Made by a program: the position numbers and the translations under genes | Notes under the pieces: model-generated | What the model saw: only the letters and a program-made list of their open reading frames with translations | Told to the model about the DNA's origin: nothing | Database searches by the model: none | NCBI GenBank assembly: GCA_016715425.1 | Contig: JADKAC010000005.1 | Span: forward strand, 62,001 to 126,000 | Direction: 5' to 3' | DNA: 64,000 nt | DNA from: Bacteroidota bacterium | GTDB lineage: Bacteria; Bacteroidota; Bacteroidia; Chitinophagales; BACL12 | Part shown: positions 20,149 to 28,596 of the stretch, one piece after another | Layout of the letters: the number at the start of each line of letters is the position of its first letter | Position numbering within the stretch: position 1 is the first letter of the stretch

Positions 20149-20586
20149 ATGTTTGGTAATAAAAATGAATCAGAAATTCCAAATCCAAATGGTAAAGGAA
20201 TGATTATTTCCAATCGTATAAATCAAGGCACTACATTTTCAGGGGAACTGGAAAGTGATGGTGATGTACGGGTGGAAGGAGTTATTAAAGGCACTGTGCG
20301 CACTTTGGCAAAAGTGGCTATTGGTGCATCCGGCTTAGTAAACGGAGATATTATTTGTAAAAATGCAGATATAGAAGGAAAGGTAAACGGCGATCTGGAA
20401 GTGGGTGAATTGCTTACCTTAAAAAGTACCTGTATTGTAGAAGGAAACATATATACGAACAAGATTGTGATAGAAAGCGGTGCCCGTTTTAACGGTATTT
20501 GCACCATGGGATCAAAAGATAAAAAAGGGAATGCAACAGAAGCCATCAAAGCCATCATCGAACCCGAAAAAGCGGCCGTTCGATAA
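20149..20586 (+). CDS. bactofilin (polymer-forming cytoskeletal protein)
   Basis: A 145-residue protein with a short disordered N-terminus, then the bactofilin beta-helix: ISNRINQGTTFSGELESDGD, VRVEGVIKGTV, GDIICKNADIEGKVNGDLEV and GNIYTNKIVIESGARFNG. Bactofilins form nucleotide-free filaments that often recruit M23 peptidases to set cell shape. Its 3' end overlaps the downstream atpZ gene by 56 bases in another frame. It follows the M23 gene closely, supporting a functional pair. Confidence 0.93.
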   Translation: MFGNKNESEIPNPNGKGMIISNRINQGTTFSGELESDGDVRVEGVIKGTVRTLAKVAIGASGLVNGDIICKNADIEGKVNGDLEVGELLTLKSTCIVEGNIYTNKIVIESGARFNGICTMGSKDKKGNATEAIKAIIEPEKAAVR

Positions 20587-20776
20587 TTATTTAAAGTATT
20601 CCAACATTGCATTTCAGTTGGTGGCTGCTATTTTAATAGGAGTTTTCGGTGGAATAAAACTAGATGCCTGGTTGGGCACGGATCCGGCATTCACAATAAT
20701 TCTTTCTTTGTTAGGTGTATTTGCCGGATTGTATCTTGTATTAAAAGAATTTCTTAAACCTCTCAAAAAAGAATGA
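20531..20776 (+). CDS. atpZ: AtpZ/AtpI-family F1Fo ATP synthase accessory membrane protein
   Basis: The product of about 81 residues has a basic N-terminus and two transmembrane helices: NIAFQLVAAILIGVFGGIKLD and IILSLLGVFAGLYLVLKEF. This is the AtpZ signature, a small protein encoded with Fo subunits and thought to help ion (Mg/Ca) handling or assembly. I chose ATG 20531 because it follows a purine-rich AAAAAAGGGA; upstream in-frame codons belong to the bactofilin coding region. It overlaps bactofilin by 56 bases and the next gene by an ATGA. Confidence 0.85.
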   Translation: MQQKPSKPSSNPKKRPFDNYLKYSNIAFQLVAAILIGVFGGIKLDAWLGTDPAFTIILSLLGVFAGLYLVLKEFLKPLKKE

Positions 20777-21147
20777 TCGCTTATTTAAAAAAATTTTTAC
20801 CCTTTGCAATTGTGGTTGGTATCGCATTATTTCTGTTAGGTTTTGTAGATGAATTTAAACCTGCTATGGCGTTTGCATGGATTTGTTATGCGGTGTTTTT
20901 CTTATTGAGTGTGGGGACCTTTTATTTATTTTCAAAAAATATGCAAGGGCGATTTCAAAATTTTATGAATATTTATTTTTTGGGAATTGTGGTAAAATTA
21001 TTTATCACCGGAGCCTTGGTGTTAATCTATAAACATTATTATCCCGACACATCCACACTTGCTTTTGCTGTTCCTTTTGCTTTAATATATTTCTCTTTTT
21101 TATTTTTTGAAACTGTGGCTTTATCAAAACAAAGCAGGAAGAAATAA
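20773..21147 (+). CDS. small AtpI-like four-helix membrane protein of the ATP synthase locus
   Basis: The 124-residue protein has four hydrophobic segments (about residues 8-26, 33-52, 67-86 and 96-113) and a basic C-terminus. In many Bacteroidota a protein of this size and topology sits between atpZ and atpB and is probably the AtpI equivalent. Its ATG overlaps the atpZ stop (ATGA), implying translational coupling. Unlike the usual order, atpB does not follow; the next gene is tRNA-Arg. Confidence 0.65.
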   Translation: MIAYLKKFLPFAIVVGIALFLLGFVDEFKPAMAFAWICYAVFFLLSVGTFYLFSKNMQGRFQNFMNIYFLGIVVKLFITGALVLIYKHYYPDTSTLAFAVPFALIYFSFLFFETVALSKQSRKK

Positions 21148-21183
21148 AAAACTTATTGATTTACTTAAATTTGCAAACTTATT

Positions 21184-21256
21184 GGCCCCGTAGCTCAGTG
21201 GATAGAGCATCTGCCTTCTAAGCAGATGGCCGCACGTTCGAGTCGTGCCGGGGTCA
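21184..21256 (+). tRNA. tRNA-Arg (anticodon TCT)
   Basis: A 73-base cloverleaf with complete stems: acceptor GGCCCCG/CGGGGTC (one G-T pair), D stem GCTC/GAGC, anticodon stem TCTGC/GCAGA with loop CTTCTAA giving anticodon TCT (reads AGA), T stem GCACG/CGTGC with loop TTCGAGT, and discriminator A. No CCA is encoded. It follows the AtpI-like gene by 36 bases and is followed by a strong terminator. Confidence 0.97.
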
Positions 21257-21267
21257 CTTTAAAAATA

Positions 21268-21304
21268 AAACTCTTTCAAATTTTTTTTTGAAAGAGTTTT
21301 TTTT
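21268..21304 (+). terminator. Rho-independent terminator after tRNA-Arg
   Basis: The arms AAACTCTTTCAAA and TTTGAAAGAGTTT are perfect complements separated by six T, and the stem is followed by a run of T. It ends transcription of the tRNA and probably of the M23-bactofilin-atpZ run upstream. Confidence 0.9.
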
Positions 21305-21326
21305 ATTGAATGTAAACCATCCTGTA

Positions 21327-22151
21327 TTAGCTCAAATTTTTAAGTCTATTACTTTGCAACAAACTTTTCATTTGACTAATAGCAATAGAGTTCAGTTGCA
21401 TTAAACGGTCAGACTGTTTCAATCCTTGATGAATGAGCACAGCATTTATACTTTCCATATTTGATAAAACAACTAACTGTTCTATTGTGGCAGCATCCCG
21501 AATATTGCCTTCTGCTTTTGGATTTGAATTTCGCCATTGTTTTGATGTAATTCCAAACAAAGCAACATTCAACATATCAGCTTCGTCAGCATACACAAAA
21601 CTCACCTGTGTTTTACTTAGCTCTTTGGGTATCAAATTATCTTTTATAGCATCCGTATGAATATGATAATTCACTTTGGATAAAGTGCGTTGTAAATTCC
21701 AATTTAATTTTAATCGGTCATTTTCATCTGCTTTGAGACGTTGAAATTCTTTAAGCAGAAATAGCTTGAATTCAATAGAAATCCATGATGCAAATTCTAA
21801 TGCAATATCTCTGTGTGCGAATGTGCCTCCATATCTCCCGGCTTTTGATGTGATACCAATTGCATGGGTTGTTTCTATCCATCTTTTGGGAGTCATAACA
21901 AAACTATTCAGCCCTGCTTGTTTTCTAAACCCGTCGAATTCGACGGGTTTAAAATTTGGGTTATACATGGTTTCCCAAAAACCTAACAACTCAATAGTAT
22001 TTCTATTTCGAAGCCAATTTTTAATAATGTCATCTGTGTTGCTCGCATCCTTGTGTCTTGCAATATCTGTTAACGAAATATAATCACTTTTCAATCCACT
22101 GATAACAGCAATCTCAGTTCCTTTTACTAAAATTATTTTATTCTTATTCAT
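21327..22151 (-). CDS. KilA-N domain protein
   Basis: The 274-residue protein has a KilA-N DNA-binding domain in its first ~120 residues: DYISLTDIARHKDASNTDDIIKNWLRNRN, TIELLGFWETMYNP, and YGGTFAHRDIALEFASWIS with FKLFLLKEFQ. KilA-N domains occur in phages, large DNA viruses and scattered bacterial genes. The C-terminal ~150 residues contain a helical segment with KTQVSFVYADEADMLNVALFG, often attached to KilA-N in Bacteroidota. Function is unknown. It stands alone between two terminators next to tRNA-Arg, which suggests lateral acquisition, but no integrase is visible. Confidence 0.85.
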   Translation of the reverse strand: MNKNKIILVKGTEIAVISGLKSDYISLTDIARHKDASNTDDIIKNWLRNRNTIELLGFWETMYNPNFKPVEFDGFRKQAGLNSFVMTPKRWIETTHAIGITSKAGRYGGTFAHRDIALEFASWISIEFKLFLLKEFQRLKADENDRLKLNWNLQRTLSKVNYHIHTDAIKDNLIPKELSKTQVSFVYADEADMLNVALFGITSKQWRNSNPKAEGNIRDAATIEQLVVLSNMESINAVLIHQGLKQSDRLMQLNSIAISQMKSLLQSNRLKNLS

Positions 22152-22262
22152 GGTTCAGGATTTAAATATTTTTAAAACTTTTATTTTTCTTGCATGTAAT
22201 TAAATCGAAATGAAGCAGTATAAATTTACTGAAGATTTATTTTAATATTGGTATAGAAATTA

Positions 22263-22308
22263 CTCAAAATAAAAAACCCCGAAAATGTCCGAGGTTTTTT
22301 ATTTTGAG
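22263..22308. terminator. long symmetric terminator downstream of the prolyl oligopeptidase gene
   Basis: The arms CTCAAAATAAAAAACC and GGTTTTTTATTTTGAG are perfect complements with a 14-base centre that itself pairs partly (CCGAAAATGTCCGA). T-runs occur on both strands. It lies 55 bases beyond the stop of the minus-strand peptidase gene and 111 bases upstream of the KilA-N start, so it insulates the two. Confidence 0.88.
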
Positions 22309-22363
22309 AATACATTAAGTATTCAACTACAATTGCGATTTACTTTTTTTTAAGTTTTATTTA

Positions 22364-24523
22364 TTACTCTGTAGATTTTATAAATTTTGTAATACCCATA
22401 TTCCACATTGTAAAACTTATCAAATCTGCTTCTTCATCAATAATTTTTGTCAATGGTTTTCCACCTCCATGACCGGCTTGCACATCAATGCGAATCAACA
22501 CCGGTTTATCACCTGCTTGCGCTGCTTGTAATGTTACTGCAAACTTAAATGAATGTGCAGGTACAACTCTATCATCATGATCACCTGTTGTAATTAATGT
22601 TGCCGGGTATTTTGTACCGGATTTAATATTATGCAATGGTGAATATTTAATCAGATAATTAAATTGAGATTCATCTTCACTGCTACCATATTCTACAGCC
22701 CAACCCCAACCCACTGTGAATGTGTGATAGCGCAACATATCCATTACACCTACTCTCGGCAATGCTACTGCAAACAATTCCGGACGCTGCACCATCACTG
22801 CACCCACTAATAATCCACCATTGGAACGACCATAAATTGCAAGCTTATCACTTGATGTATATTTTTCTGCAATTAAGTATTCTGCTGCAGCAATAAAATC
22901 ATCAAATACATTTTGTTTTTTATCCAACATTCCTGCTTTATGCCATTCCTCTCCATATTCACTTCCACCTCTCAAATTTGCAACTGCATACACATAACCT
23001 TGTTCTAATAATGCAGCATTTGTTGTATTAAATTCCGGTTTGCGGGCGATATTAAATCCACCATAAGAATATAAAAAACAGGGATTGTTTCCATCTAATG
23101 TGATTCCTTTTTTATAAGTGAGAAACATCGGAATTTTTGTGCCGTCTTTACTCGGATAAAATACTTGTTTGGTTTCATATTGCGATGCATCAAAATTTAC
23201 TTCACTCTTTTTATACAAAGTAGATTTAGCTGAAGCAATATCATATTTATAAATATCCGCAGGTGTGGTAAATGATGTGAAACTGTAATACACTGTGGTA
23301 TCGTTTTGTTCACCATAAAATCCACTTACTGTTCCCAAACCCGGCATTGCAATTTCATTTTCTAAAGTACCTGTTCTCGAAAATTGAAACACAACAGAAG
23401 TTACATCTTTAAGATAGGTTGCAAATAATTTTCCACCTGCCGTTGCAACACTCTCCAACAATTCATTTCTTTCAGGAATTATTTCTTTCCAATTTTCCGG
23501 TGCCGGATTTTTTGGATCTACTAACACAACTTTATAATTCGGTGCATTATAATTTGTCATTACCAATAACATATCTCCTGCATTATCCAATATATTGTAT
23601 TCCCAATCATATCCTGCAAAAAGAGTTTTAAAATTTCCGGATTTATCATTCAAGTATTTCCATAAAATTCCGGTGCCGCTGGTTCCTGCACTTTGAATAA
23701 TAAATAAGAATTTTTCATCGTGTGTTGTTTGCACACTATTATAAATTCGTGGATTTATTTTATCCTGATAAATCAGTTTATCACTGCTTTGTGGTGTGCC
23801 TAAATTATGATAGTAAACTTTCTGACTTTCACTGGCAGCAGTGTAAGTTGCATTTGGATCCGGCTTATCAAATGCGGAATAAAAAAAACCATTTTGATAC
23901 CATGCAGCACCACTGAATTTTGTCCATTCTATTTTATCTTCTAATTGTGTATTGGTTTCCAAATCCCTTACATACATTGCACTCCAATCACTACCCGCTG
24001 CACTTTGACTTATCACTGCATATTTCCTATCTGTTGAAAATCCTGCAATACCGGAAGTAACTGTACCATCCGTACTTAATGTATTCGGATCAATAAATAA
24101 TTTTTCTTCACCATCCATTCCTATCTTATAATATGTAGCAGATTGATTTTGTAAGCCATCATTTTTATCATAGAAATAATATTTACCCGAGCGATAAGGT
24201 GTACTCATTTTCGGATAATCATTTAATGCCGTTAATCTTTCTTTTACTGCATTGCGATATGGAATTTTATCTAAATAATCAAAGGTTATTTTATTCTCTT
24301 CATCAATCCATGTGCGCACTGCGGCATCACTTTCATTTTCCATCCAGCGATAGGGATCTTTTATTAAGGTGCCAAAATAATTATCAACGGAATCCACCAT
24401 TTTAGTTTCGGGATAAATCACCGCTCCCGGATCTTGCACAGATGTTTCTTTTGTGGAATTGCAAGAGAAAAGAAAAAATGCAGAACAAATAATTGTTCCT
24501 GTAAAAAAAATATTATTCATCAT
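22364..24523 (-). CDS. prolyl oligopeptidase (S9A) lipoprotein
   Basis: The 719-residue protein has lipobox FLFSC (Cys21), an N-terminal segment with DPYRWMEN typical of S9A enzymes, a seven-bladed propeller and a C-terminal alpha/beta-hydrolase domain. The catalytic triad is visible as Ser in YGRSNGGLL, Asp in GDHDDRVVP and His in QAGHGGGKP. It should cleave short proline-containing peptides in the periplasm or at the outer membrane. Its length matches the family. A terminator follows at 22263-22308. Confidence 0.93.
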   Translation of the reverse strand: MMNNIFFTGTIICSAFFLFSCNSTKETSVQDPGAVIYPETKMVDSVDNYFGTLIKDPYRWMENESDAAVRTWIDEENKITFDYLDKIPYRNAVKERLTALNDYPKMSTPYRSGKYYFYDKNDGLQNQSATYYKIGMDGEEKLFIDPNTLSTDGTVTSGIAGFSTDRKYAVISQSAAGSDWSAMYVRDLETNTQLEDKIEWTKFSGAAWYQNGFFYSAFDKPDPNATYTAASESQKVYYHNLGTPQSSDKLIYQDKINPRIYNSVQTTHDEKFLFIIQSAGTSGTGILWKYLNDKSGNFKTLFAGYDWEYNILDNAGDMLLVMTNYNAPNYKVVLVDPKNPAPENWKEIIPERNELLESVATAGGKLFATYLKDVTSVVFQFSRTGTLENEIAMPGLGTVSGFYGEQNDTTVYYSFTSFTTPADIYKYDIASAKSTLYKKSEVNFDASQYETKQVFYPSKDGTKIPMFLTYKKGITLDGNNPCFLYSYGGFNIARKPEFNTTNAALLEQGYVYAVANLRGGSEYGEEWHKAGMLDKKQNVFDDFIAAAEYLIAEKYTSSDKLAIYGRSNGGLLVGAVMVQRPELFAVALPRVGVMDMLRYHTFTVGWGWAVEYGSSEDESQFNYLIKYSPLHNIKSGTKYPATLITTGDHDDRVVPAHSFKFAVTLQAAQAGDKPVLIRIDVQAGHGGGKPLTKIIDEEADLISFTMWNMGITKFIKSTE

Positions 24524-24606
24524 ATATATTTATTAATTAATTGCAGTGAAAAGTGTTTAATTATTTTATCTATTTATTCGCAGCGAAGAATTTTTATAAA
24601 TGCCTT

Positions 24607-26490
24607 TTAAGTCTTTATCATAGATAACCACCACAGCATATCCTTGCGTGTAACAATACCTACTAATATATCATCTGAAACTACAGGTAAGCTGGTAATG
24701 CTATTGGTTTGCATAAGATTTAATGCATTTTTAATAGTATCCTCCGGGCTAATAGTTATTACTTTTTTCTTCATAATACGATCCACTGTTATTTTATTTA
24801 AGGAGCCATGTTCCTGCATATATTCAATTACACTGTTGGCAGTTACCAAACCCACTAATTTTCCTTTTTTATCTTCAATTAACATGTGTCCGATTTTTTG
24901 CCATTGCATAATATAATTTACTAACTGAAGCAAATCTTCGGGAAAAACAGTAATTAAATTAGTACTCATTAATTGTTTTACGTACACCATTTTACTATAT
25001 CGCTCTGTAACACTTTTTTTAGTATCAATAGGCTTCCAATCGCATACTGCATTTTTCTCCTGTTGTCGTTCATAAATATTTTGTGTAAGGGAAATTACTG
25101 CATCACTCTGGCCCATCACCTCTCGTAATTTTCTATAATTATTTACTTGCCATTGTGCCCCTGTATGTGTTTTTAATCTGCGTTCAATAATGCCAAGATA
25201 TTTAATAATATCAGCCTCATCAATACCGGCTTTTCTTAAACCAATAAATGCAAGCGGCAATAATTCCTGTTCAATTAATTGTTTTGTAGAAATTTCTTTT
25301 CCTTTCCAGATTAATACAGATTCTACACCTGTTCTTGCTGCTTTAAAAAAGTTAGATTTCACATCTTTAAAATCAAAATGATTCCAAATATCAAATGCTT
25401 CTGCCGGTGGATTTATCATCAAGCCTGTCCAAAAAACCATATTGGCAATTTCATCCTGAACAGTGGGTCCTGCTGGAATATATCTGTTTTCTAAACGCAT
25501 GTGTGGTTTGCCATTACTGATTCCATAACATAACCTATTCCAACTATACACTGTGCCATTATGCATGCGTAAAGAAAATAATTCAGGTACTTCGCCTTGC
25601 TTTAATTTTTTCATCGCATATTCTTCATGCTCCATAAAAAGCAATGGATGATAATTGGCAATATTATTTTTATATACTTCGGTAATACTATTTTTTATCC
25701 AATTCTCTCCAAATGTTACACGGCCTTTGCGTTCTCTTATTTCATCAATTGTTTTTCTTGTATCAATTGCTTGTTGAAATAATGCAATGCGTATTTCGCT
25801 CCATAATTCTTTGCCTAATAATAATGGTGAATTAGTAGCGGCGGCAAGTACAGGACCGGAGATAGCCAATGCCCAATTATAAGCGATGGCAAAATCCTTT
25901 GGATGTAACTGTAAATGACATTGAAAACTTGTATTACATGCTTCAAATAAAATATTATCGTGTCGCACATGTATTTCATCCAGGCCTTTTAAAAACAAAT
26001 CAAATTTTAATCCTCTTGCTTTTAATAAAGCACCATTTAAATGCTCATATCTTTTCAATGGAGTAAGATATTCTAATGTAAGTTCATTGCGGGTAATAGA
26101 AGGTAAAATTCCAGCTATTACTATTTTATCATTATACTTTGCTGCAGCATTTTTCAGCACCAATAATTTCTCTTCTAATTGTTGTTGAATCAAGCTGAAA
26201 CAATTGTGTTGCAATCGCAATGGATCCAAATTTATTTCCAGATTATAAGTAGCCAGTTCGGTAGTGATATAAGGATCATTTGCATCCGCTAAAATTTTCA
26301 TAGCATCCGGTGCCGGTTTCCAATCTTCATTCACAATACATAATTCCTGTTCTGCACCAATGCGCCAAGTATCTGCTTCAAATAAATCATGATCCACCAT
26401 GTATTCCAAAGCTTCCACATCTTCTAATAATTGATGAATAAACTTATGACGAACCTGTCTCGAAATATTTCCTTCTACCTGAATTCCCAT
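24607..26490 (-). CDS. glutamate-cysteine ligase family protein fused to a CBS-domain pair
   Basis: A 627-residue fusion. Residues 1 to about 480 resemble GCS2-type glutamate-cysteine ligases: GAEQELCIVNEDWKP, YNLEINLDP, FEACNTSFQCHLQ and later RLENRYIPAGPT. Residues about 500-627 form two CBS motifs (VKQLMSTNLITVFPEDLLQ and VDRIMKKKVITISPEDTIK), which usually bind adenine nucleotides. The ligase part may make gamma-glutamylcysteine or another gamma-glutamyl compound; the CBS pair suggests control by adenylate charge. The arrangement recurs in Bacteroidota to my knowledge, but the product is not established. Confidence 0.82.
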   Translation of the reverse strand: MGIQVEGNISRQVRHKFIHQLLEDVEALEYMVDHDLFEADTWRIGAEQELCIVNEDWKPAPDAMKILADANDPYITTELATYNLEINLDPLRLQHNCFSLIQQQLEEKLLVLKNAAAKYNDKIVIAGILPSITRNELTLEYLTPLKRYEHLNGALLKARGLKFDLFLKGLDEIHVRHDNILFEACNTSFQCHLQLHPKDFAIAYNWALAISGPVLAAATNSPLLLGKELWSEIRIALFQQAIDTRKTIDEIRERKGRVTFGENWIKNSITEVYKNNIANYHPLLFMEHEEYAMKKLKQGEVPELFSLRMHNGTVYSWNRLCYGISNGKPHMRLENRYIPAGPTVQDEIANMVFWTGLMINPPAEAFDIWNHFDFKDVKSNFFKAARTGVESVLIWKGKEISTKQLIEQELLPLAFIGLRKAGIDEADIIKYLGIIERRLKTHTGAQWQVNNYRKLREVMGQSDAVISLTQNIYERQQEKNAVCDWKPIDTKKSVTERYSKMVYVKQLMSTNLITVFPEDLLQLVNYIMQWQKIGHMLIEDKKGKLVGLVTANSVIEYMQEHGSLNKITVDRIMKKKVITISPEDTIKNALNLMQTNSITSLPVVSDDILVGIVTRKDMLWWLSMIKT

Positions 26491-26581
26491 AGCTTTTAAT
26501 TTTTAAAAACAAGCGTTAAATATTGAATGATTTAAATCTCATTGGTGTGAAGTTATAAAGAAACTGTAAGTTAGCACACCA

Positions 26582-27280
26582 ATGATTGAAGAGGAAATGC
26601 CAACAAAAATACCTGCGCTGGAATCCGGCTGGTTACATGCATTGCAACCGGAATTCAGCAAAGCATATTTCCTTTATATAAAAACTTTTTTGAAGTCTGA
26701 GATGAAAAATCAAAAACACATCTATCCCCCCGGACCGCAAATATTTAATGCATTTAATCAAACACCTTTTGATAAAGTAAAAGTGATAATTCTTGGTCAG
26801 GATCCTTATCATGGTGAAGGGCAGGCACATGGACTATCTTTTTCTGTACCTGATGGAATTAAACCGCCACCTTCTTTGGTAAATATATTTAAGGAGTTGC
26901 AATCCGATTTGCAAATTCCAATTCCGCAATCAGGAAATTTATCGCATTGGGCACAGCAAGGTGTATTCTTATTAAATGCAATGCTTACCGTAGAATCTAA
27001 TCTGCCGGCAAGCCATCAAAAAATTGGTTGGCAATATTTTACAGATGCAGCCATAAAACAATTGAGTGAAAAAAAAGAACACCTTGTTTTTTTATTATGG
27101 GGGAAATTTGCGCAGCAGAAAAAAGTACTCATAGATGCTAATAAACATTTGATTCTTGAAGCTGCACACCCTTCACCTTTCTCTGCATATAATGGTTTTT
27201 TTGGCTGCAAACATTTTAGTAAAACAAATGCATATCTTGAACAACATAATTTAGAATTGATTAACTGGGAGATTAGATAA
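26582..27280 (+). CDS. ung: uracil-DNA glycosylase (family 1)
   Basis: The 232-residue protein carries the family-1 UDG signatures: GQDPYHG (Gln73-Asp74, the water-activating Asp), HGLSFSVP, VFLLNAMLTVE, LLWGKFAQ and the DNA-intercalation loop HPSPFSAYNGFFG. It removes uracil from DNA at the start of base-excision repair. Length is normal. An internal ATG six codons in is a possible alternative start. Transcribed divergently from the ligase-CBS gene. Confidence 0.97.
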   Translation: MIEEEMPTKIPALESGWLHALQPEFSKAYFLYIKTFLKSEMKNQKHIYPPGPQIFNAFNQTPFDKVKVIILGQDPYHGEGQAHGLSFSVPDGIKPPPSLVNIFKELQSDLQIPIPQSGNLSHWAQQGVFLLNAMLTVESNLPASHQKIGWQYFTDAAIKQLSEKKEHLVFLLWGKFAQQKKVLIDANKHLILEAAHPSPFSAYNGFFGCKHFSKTNAYLEQHNLELINWEIR

Positions 27281-27714
27281 TTTAATTGACAATAAAAAAA
27301 ACTTAGACTATTGACTTTGACAAAATGCTATTTGCTGTTAGCTTTTGGCAGTTGGCTAACTTAGACTATTTAATAAATCCTAATTCCTAATTCTTTTTTC
27401 CCATCGTACAAGCAGGTTCCTCAAAACATTGCCTTGTGCGTTTGCCTTTGAGAACCTGCGTGAGTGATACTTAATTTTATTTTGTTTGAATTGTGATTAA
27501 ATGGGTATTGAGTATCGAGTATTGAGTACAAAACTTTGCTATTTAAAATTGACAATTGACAGTTTTAATAACAGTTCAATTTATTCGCTTTCGACTTTGT
27601 ATTTTTTCCGATTACACAGTTAGACGATTCCACAGTTACACTTTTTTTCAGTTCTTCATATACCGATTACTACATTCCACAAAATTTTAAATACCTTACA
27701 TTAAATTTAAAAAA
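27281..27714. repeat. 434-bp gene-free stretch with heptamer-based low-complexity repeats
   Basis: No convincing gene is present. The stretch contains several short tandem or near-tandem motifs with a period near seven bases: AATCCTA ATTCCTA ATTCTTT (27376-27396), GTATTGA GTATCGA GTATTGA (27505-27525) and ATTGACA twice (27548-27561). ACTTAGACTATT occurs twice (27301 and about 27359), and TTAGCTTTTGGC (27338-27349) recurs at 31936. A hairpin lies at 27413-27458. The nature of these repeats is unknown. Confidence 0.75.
27413..27458. repeat. imperfect hairpin with 12-bp arms
   Basis: CAGGTTCCTCAAA and TTTGAGAACCTG pair with a single bulged C around a 21-base loop. There is no T-run after either arm, so it does not look like a Rho-independent terminator. 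It may be a REP-like element or a small structured RNA piece. Confidence 0.6.
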
Positions 27715-28596
27715 ATGAAAAGATTTTTACTCCCTTTTATTCTCCTTTTTACAATTCAAATATTGCATGCACAACTCCCTCCATGGAACTTAGAATTTTA
27801 TGTGTATCACCCAGATGGACAAACAGATACATTGTGGGTAGGCTGCGACGAAAATGCAACTGCCGGTTACGATGAAGGGTTGGATATTATTGACACCACT
27901 TTTAATACACCTATTGCCATCCGAGGTTTTAGCCAAGAAGTGGAAGATGAATTTAATTTTGGCACTTGCGTAAATCTAAAAAAAGATATCCGACCATTTG
28001 GCTACCCTGCCGAGTTTACTTTCTATATTCTGCATGATGAAATAAGTACTTCCGATTCCGTCTATTTAGGTTGGGATACTTCTATGCTAAATTATGAAGT
28101 AGGTGATTACTGGATAGAGGGAGCGATAATATTTGGTGTAAATGGATATATTGAAGGTATAGATGGAGAAACCTACCTAATTTTCGGTCGTGATGCTGTC
28201 GATTCAACTTTAAATATTTATGGTGAACAAACACCCATTTTTGTTATGGGAGAATATTTGTCTTGTATTCCGAATGCTTCGATTTCAATTATGAAAATAT
28301 ACCTTGAGGTATATTTTAAAGATTATGGAGTATTTATAAAGGATAATAAGTTAAATAATAAAAATCTAACTATTTATCCAAATCCATCGATAAATCAATT
28401 ACAAATTCAATCAGAATTATTAGTTGCAATTCAAACTAATATTTATAATTTTTATGGACAGCTTATCGATACTATTTTAATTAAACCTGGAAAACAAGTA
28501 TTTGACATTTCAAATTTTCCTTCTGGTATTTATTATTTAAGTATAGCAGAAGACAACTCAAACAAATCATTCACTTATAAATTTATCAAGTTATGA
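27715..28596 (+). CDS. secreted protein with type IX type A sorting domain
   Basis: A 293-residue protein with a signal peptide (cleavage near LHAQL), about 190 residues with no recognised domain (rich in Asp/aromatic residues, starting PPWNLEFYVYHPDGQ), and a C-terminal T9SS type A sorting domain: LTIYPNPSINQLQIQ, IYNFYGQLI and FPSGIYYLSI. It should be exported by the T9SS and processed at the CTD. Its stop overlaps the next start as ATGA, so it is probably translated with the small secreted protein and the histidine kinase that follow. Confidence 0.85.
   Translation: MKRFLLPFILLFTIQILHAQLPPWNLEFYVYHPDGQTDTLWVGCDENATAGYDEGLDIIDTTFNTPIAIRGFSQEVEDEFNFGTCVNLKKDIRPFGYPAEFTFYILHDEISTSDSVYLGWDTSMLNYEVGDYWIEGAIIFGVNGYIEGIDGETYLIFGRDAVDSTLNIYGEQTPIFVMGEYLSCIPNASISIMKIYLEVYFKDYGVFIKDNKLNNKNLTIYPNPSINQLQIQSELLVAIQTNIYNFYGQLIDTILIKPGKQVFDISNFPSGIYYLSIAEDNSNKSFTYKFIKL

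Noticed and set aside
21256..22263. Complete integrated element at tRNA-Arg
   Set aside because: No integrase and no second copy of the tRNA 3' end found in the window.
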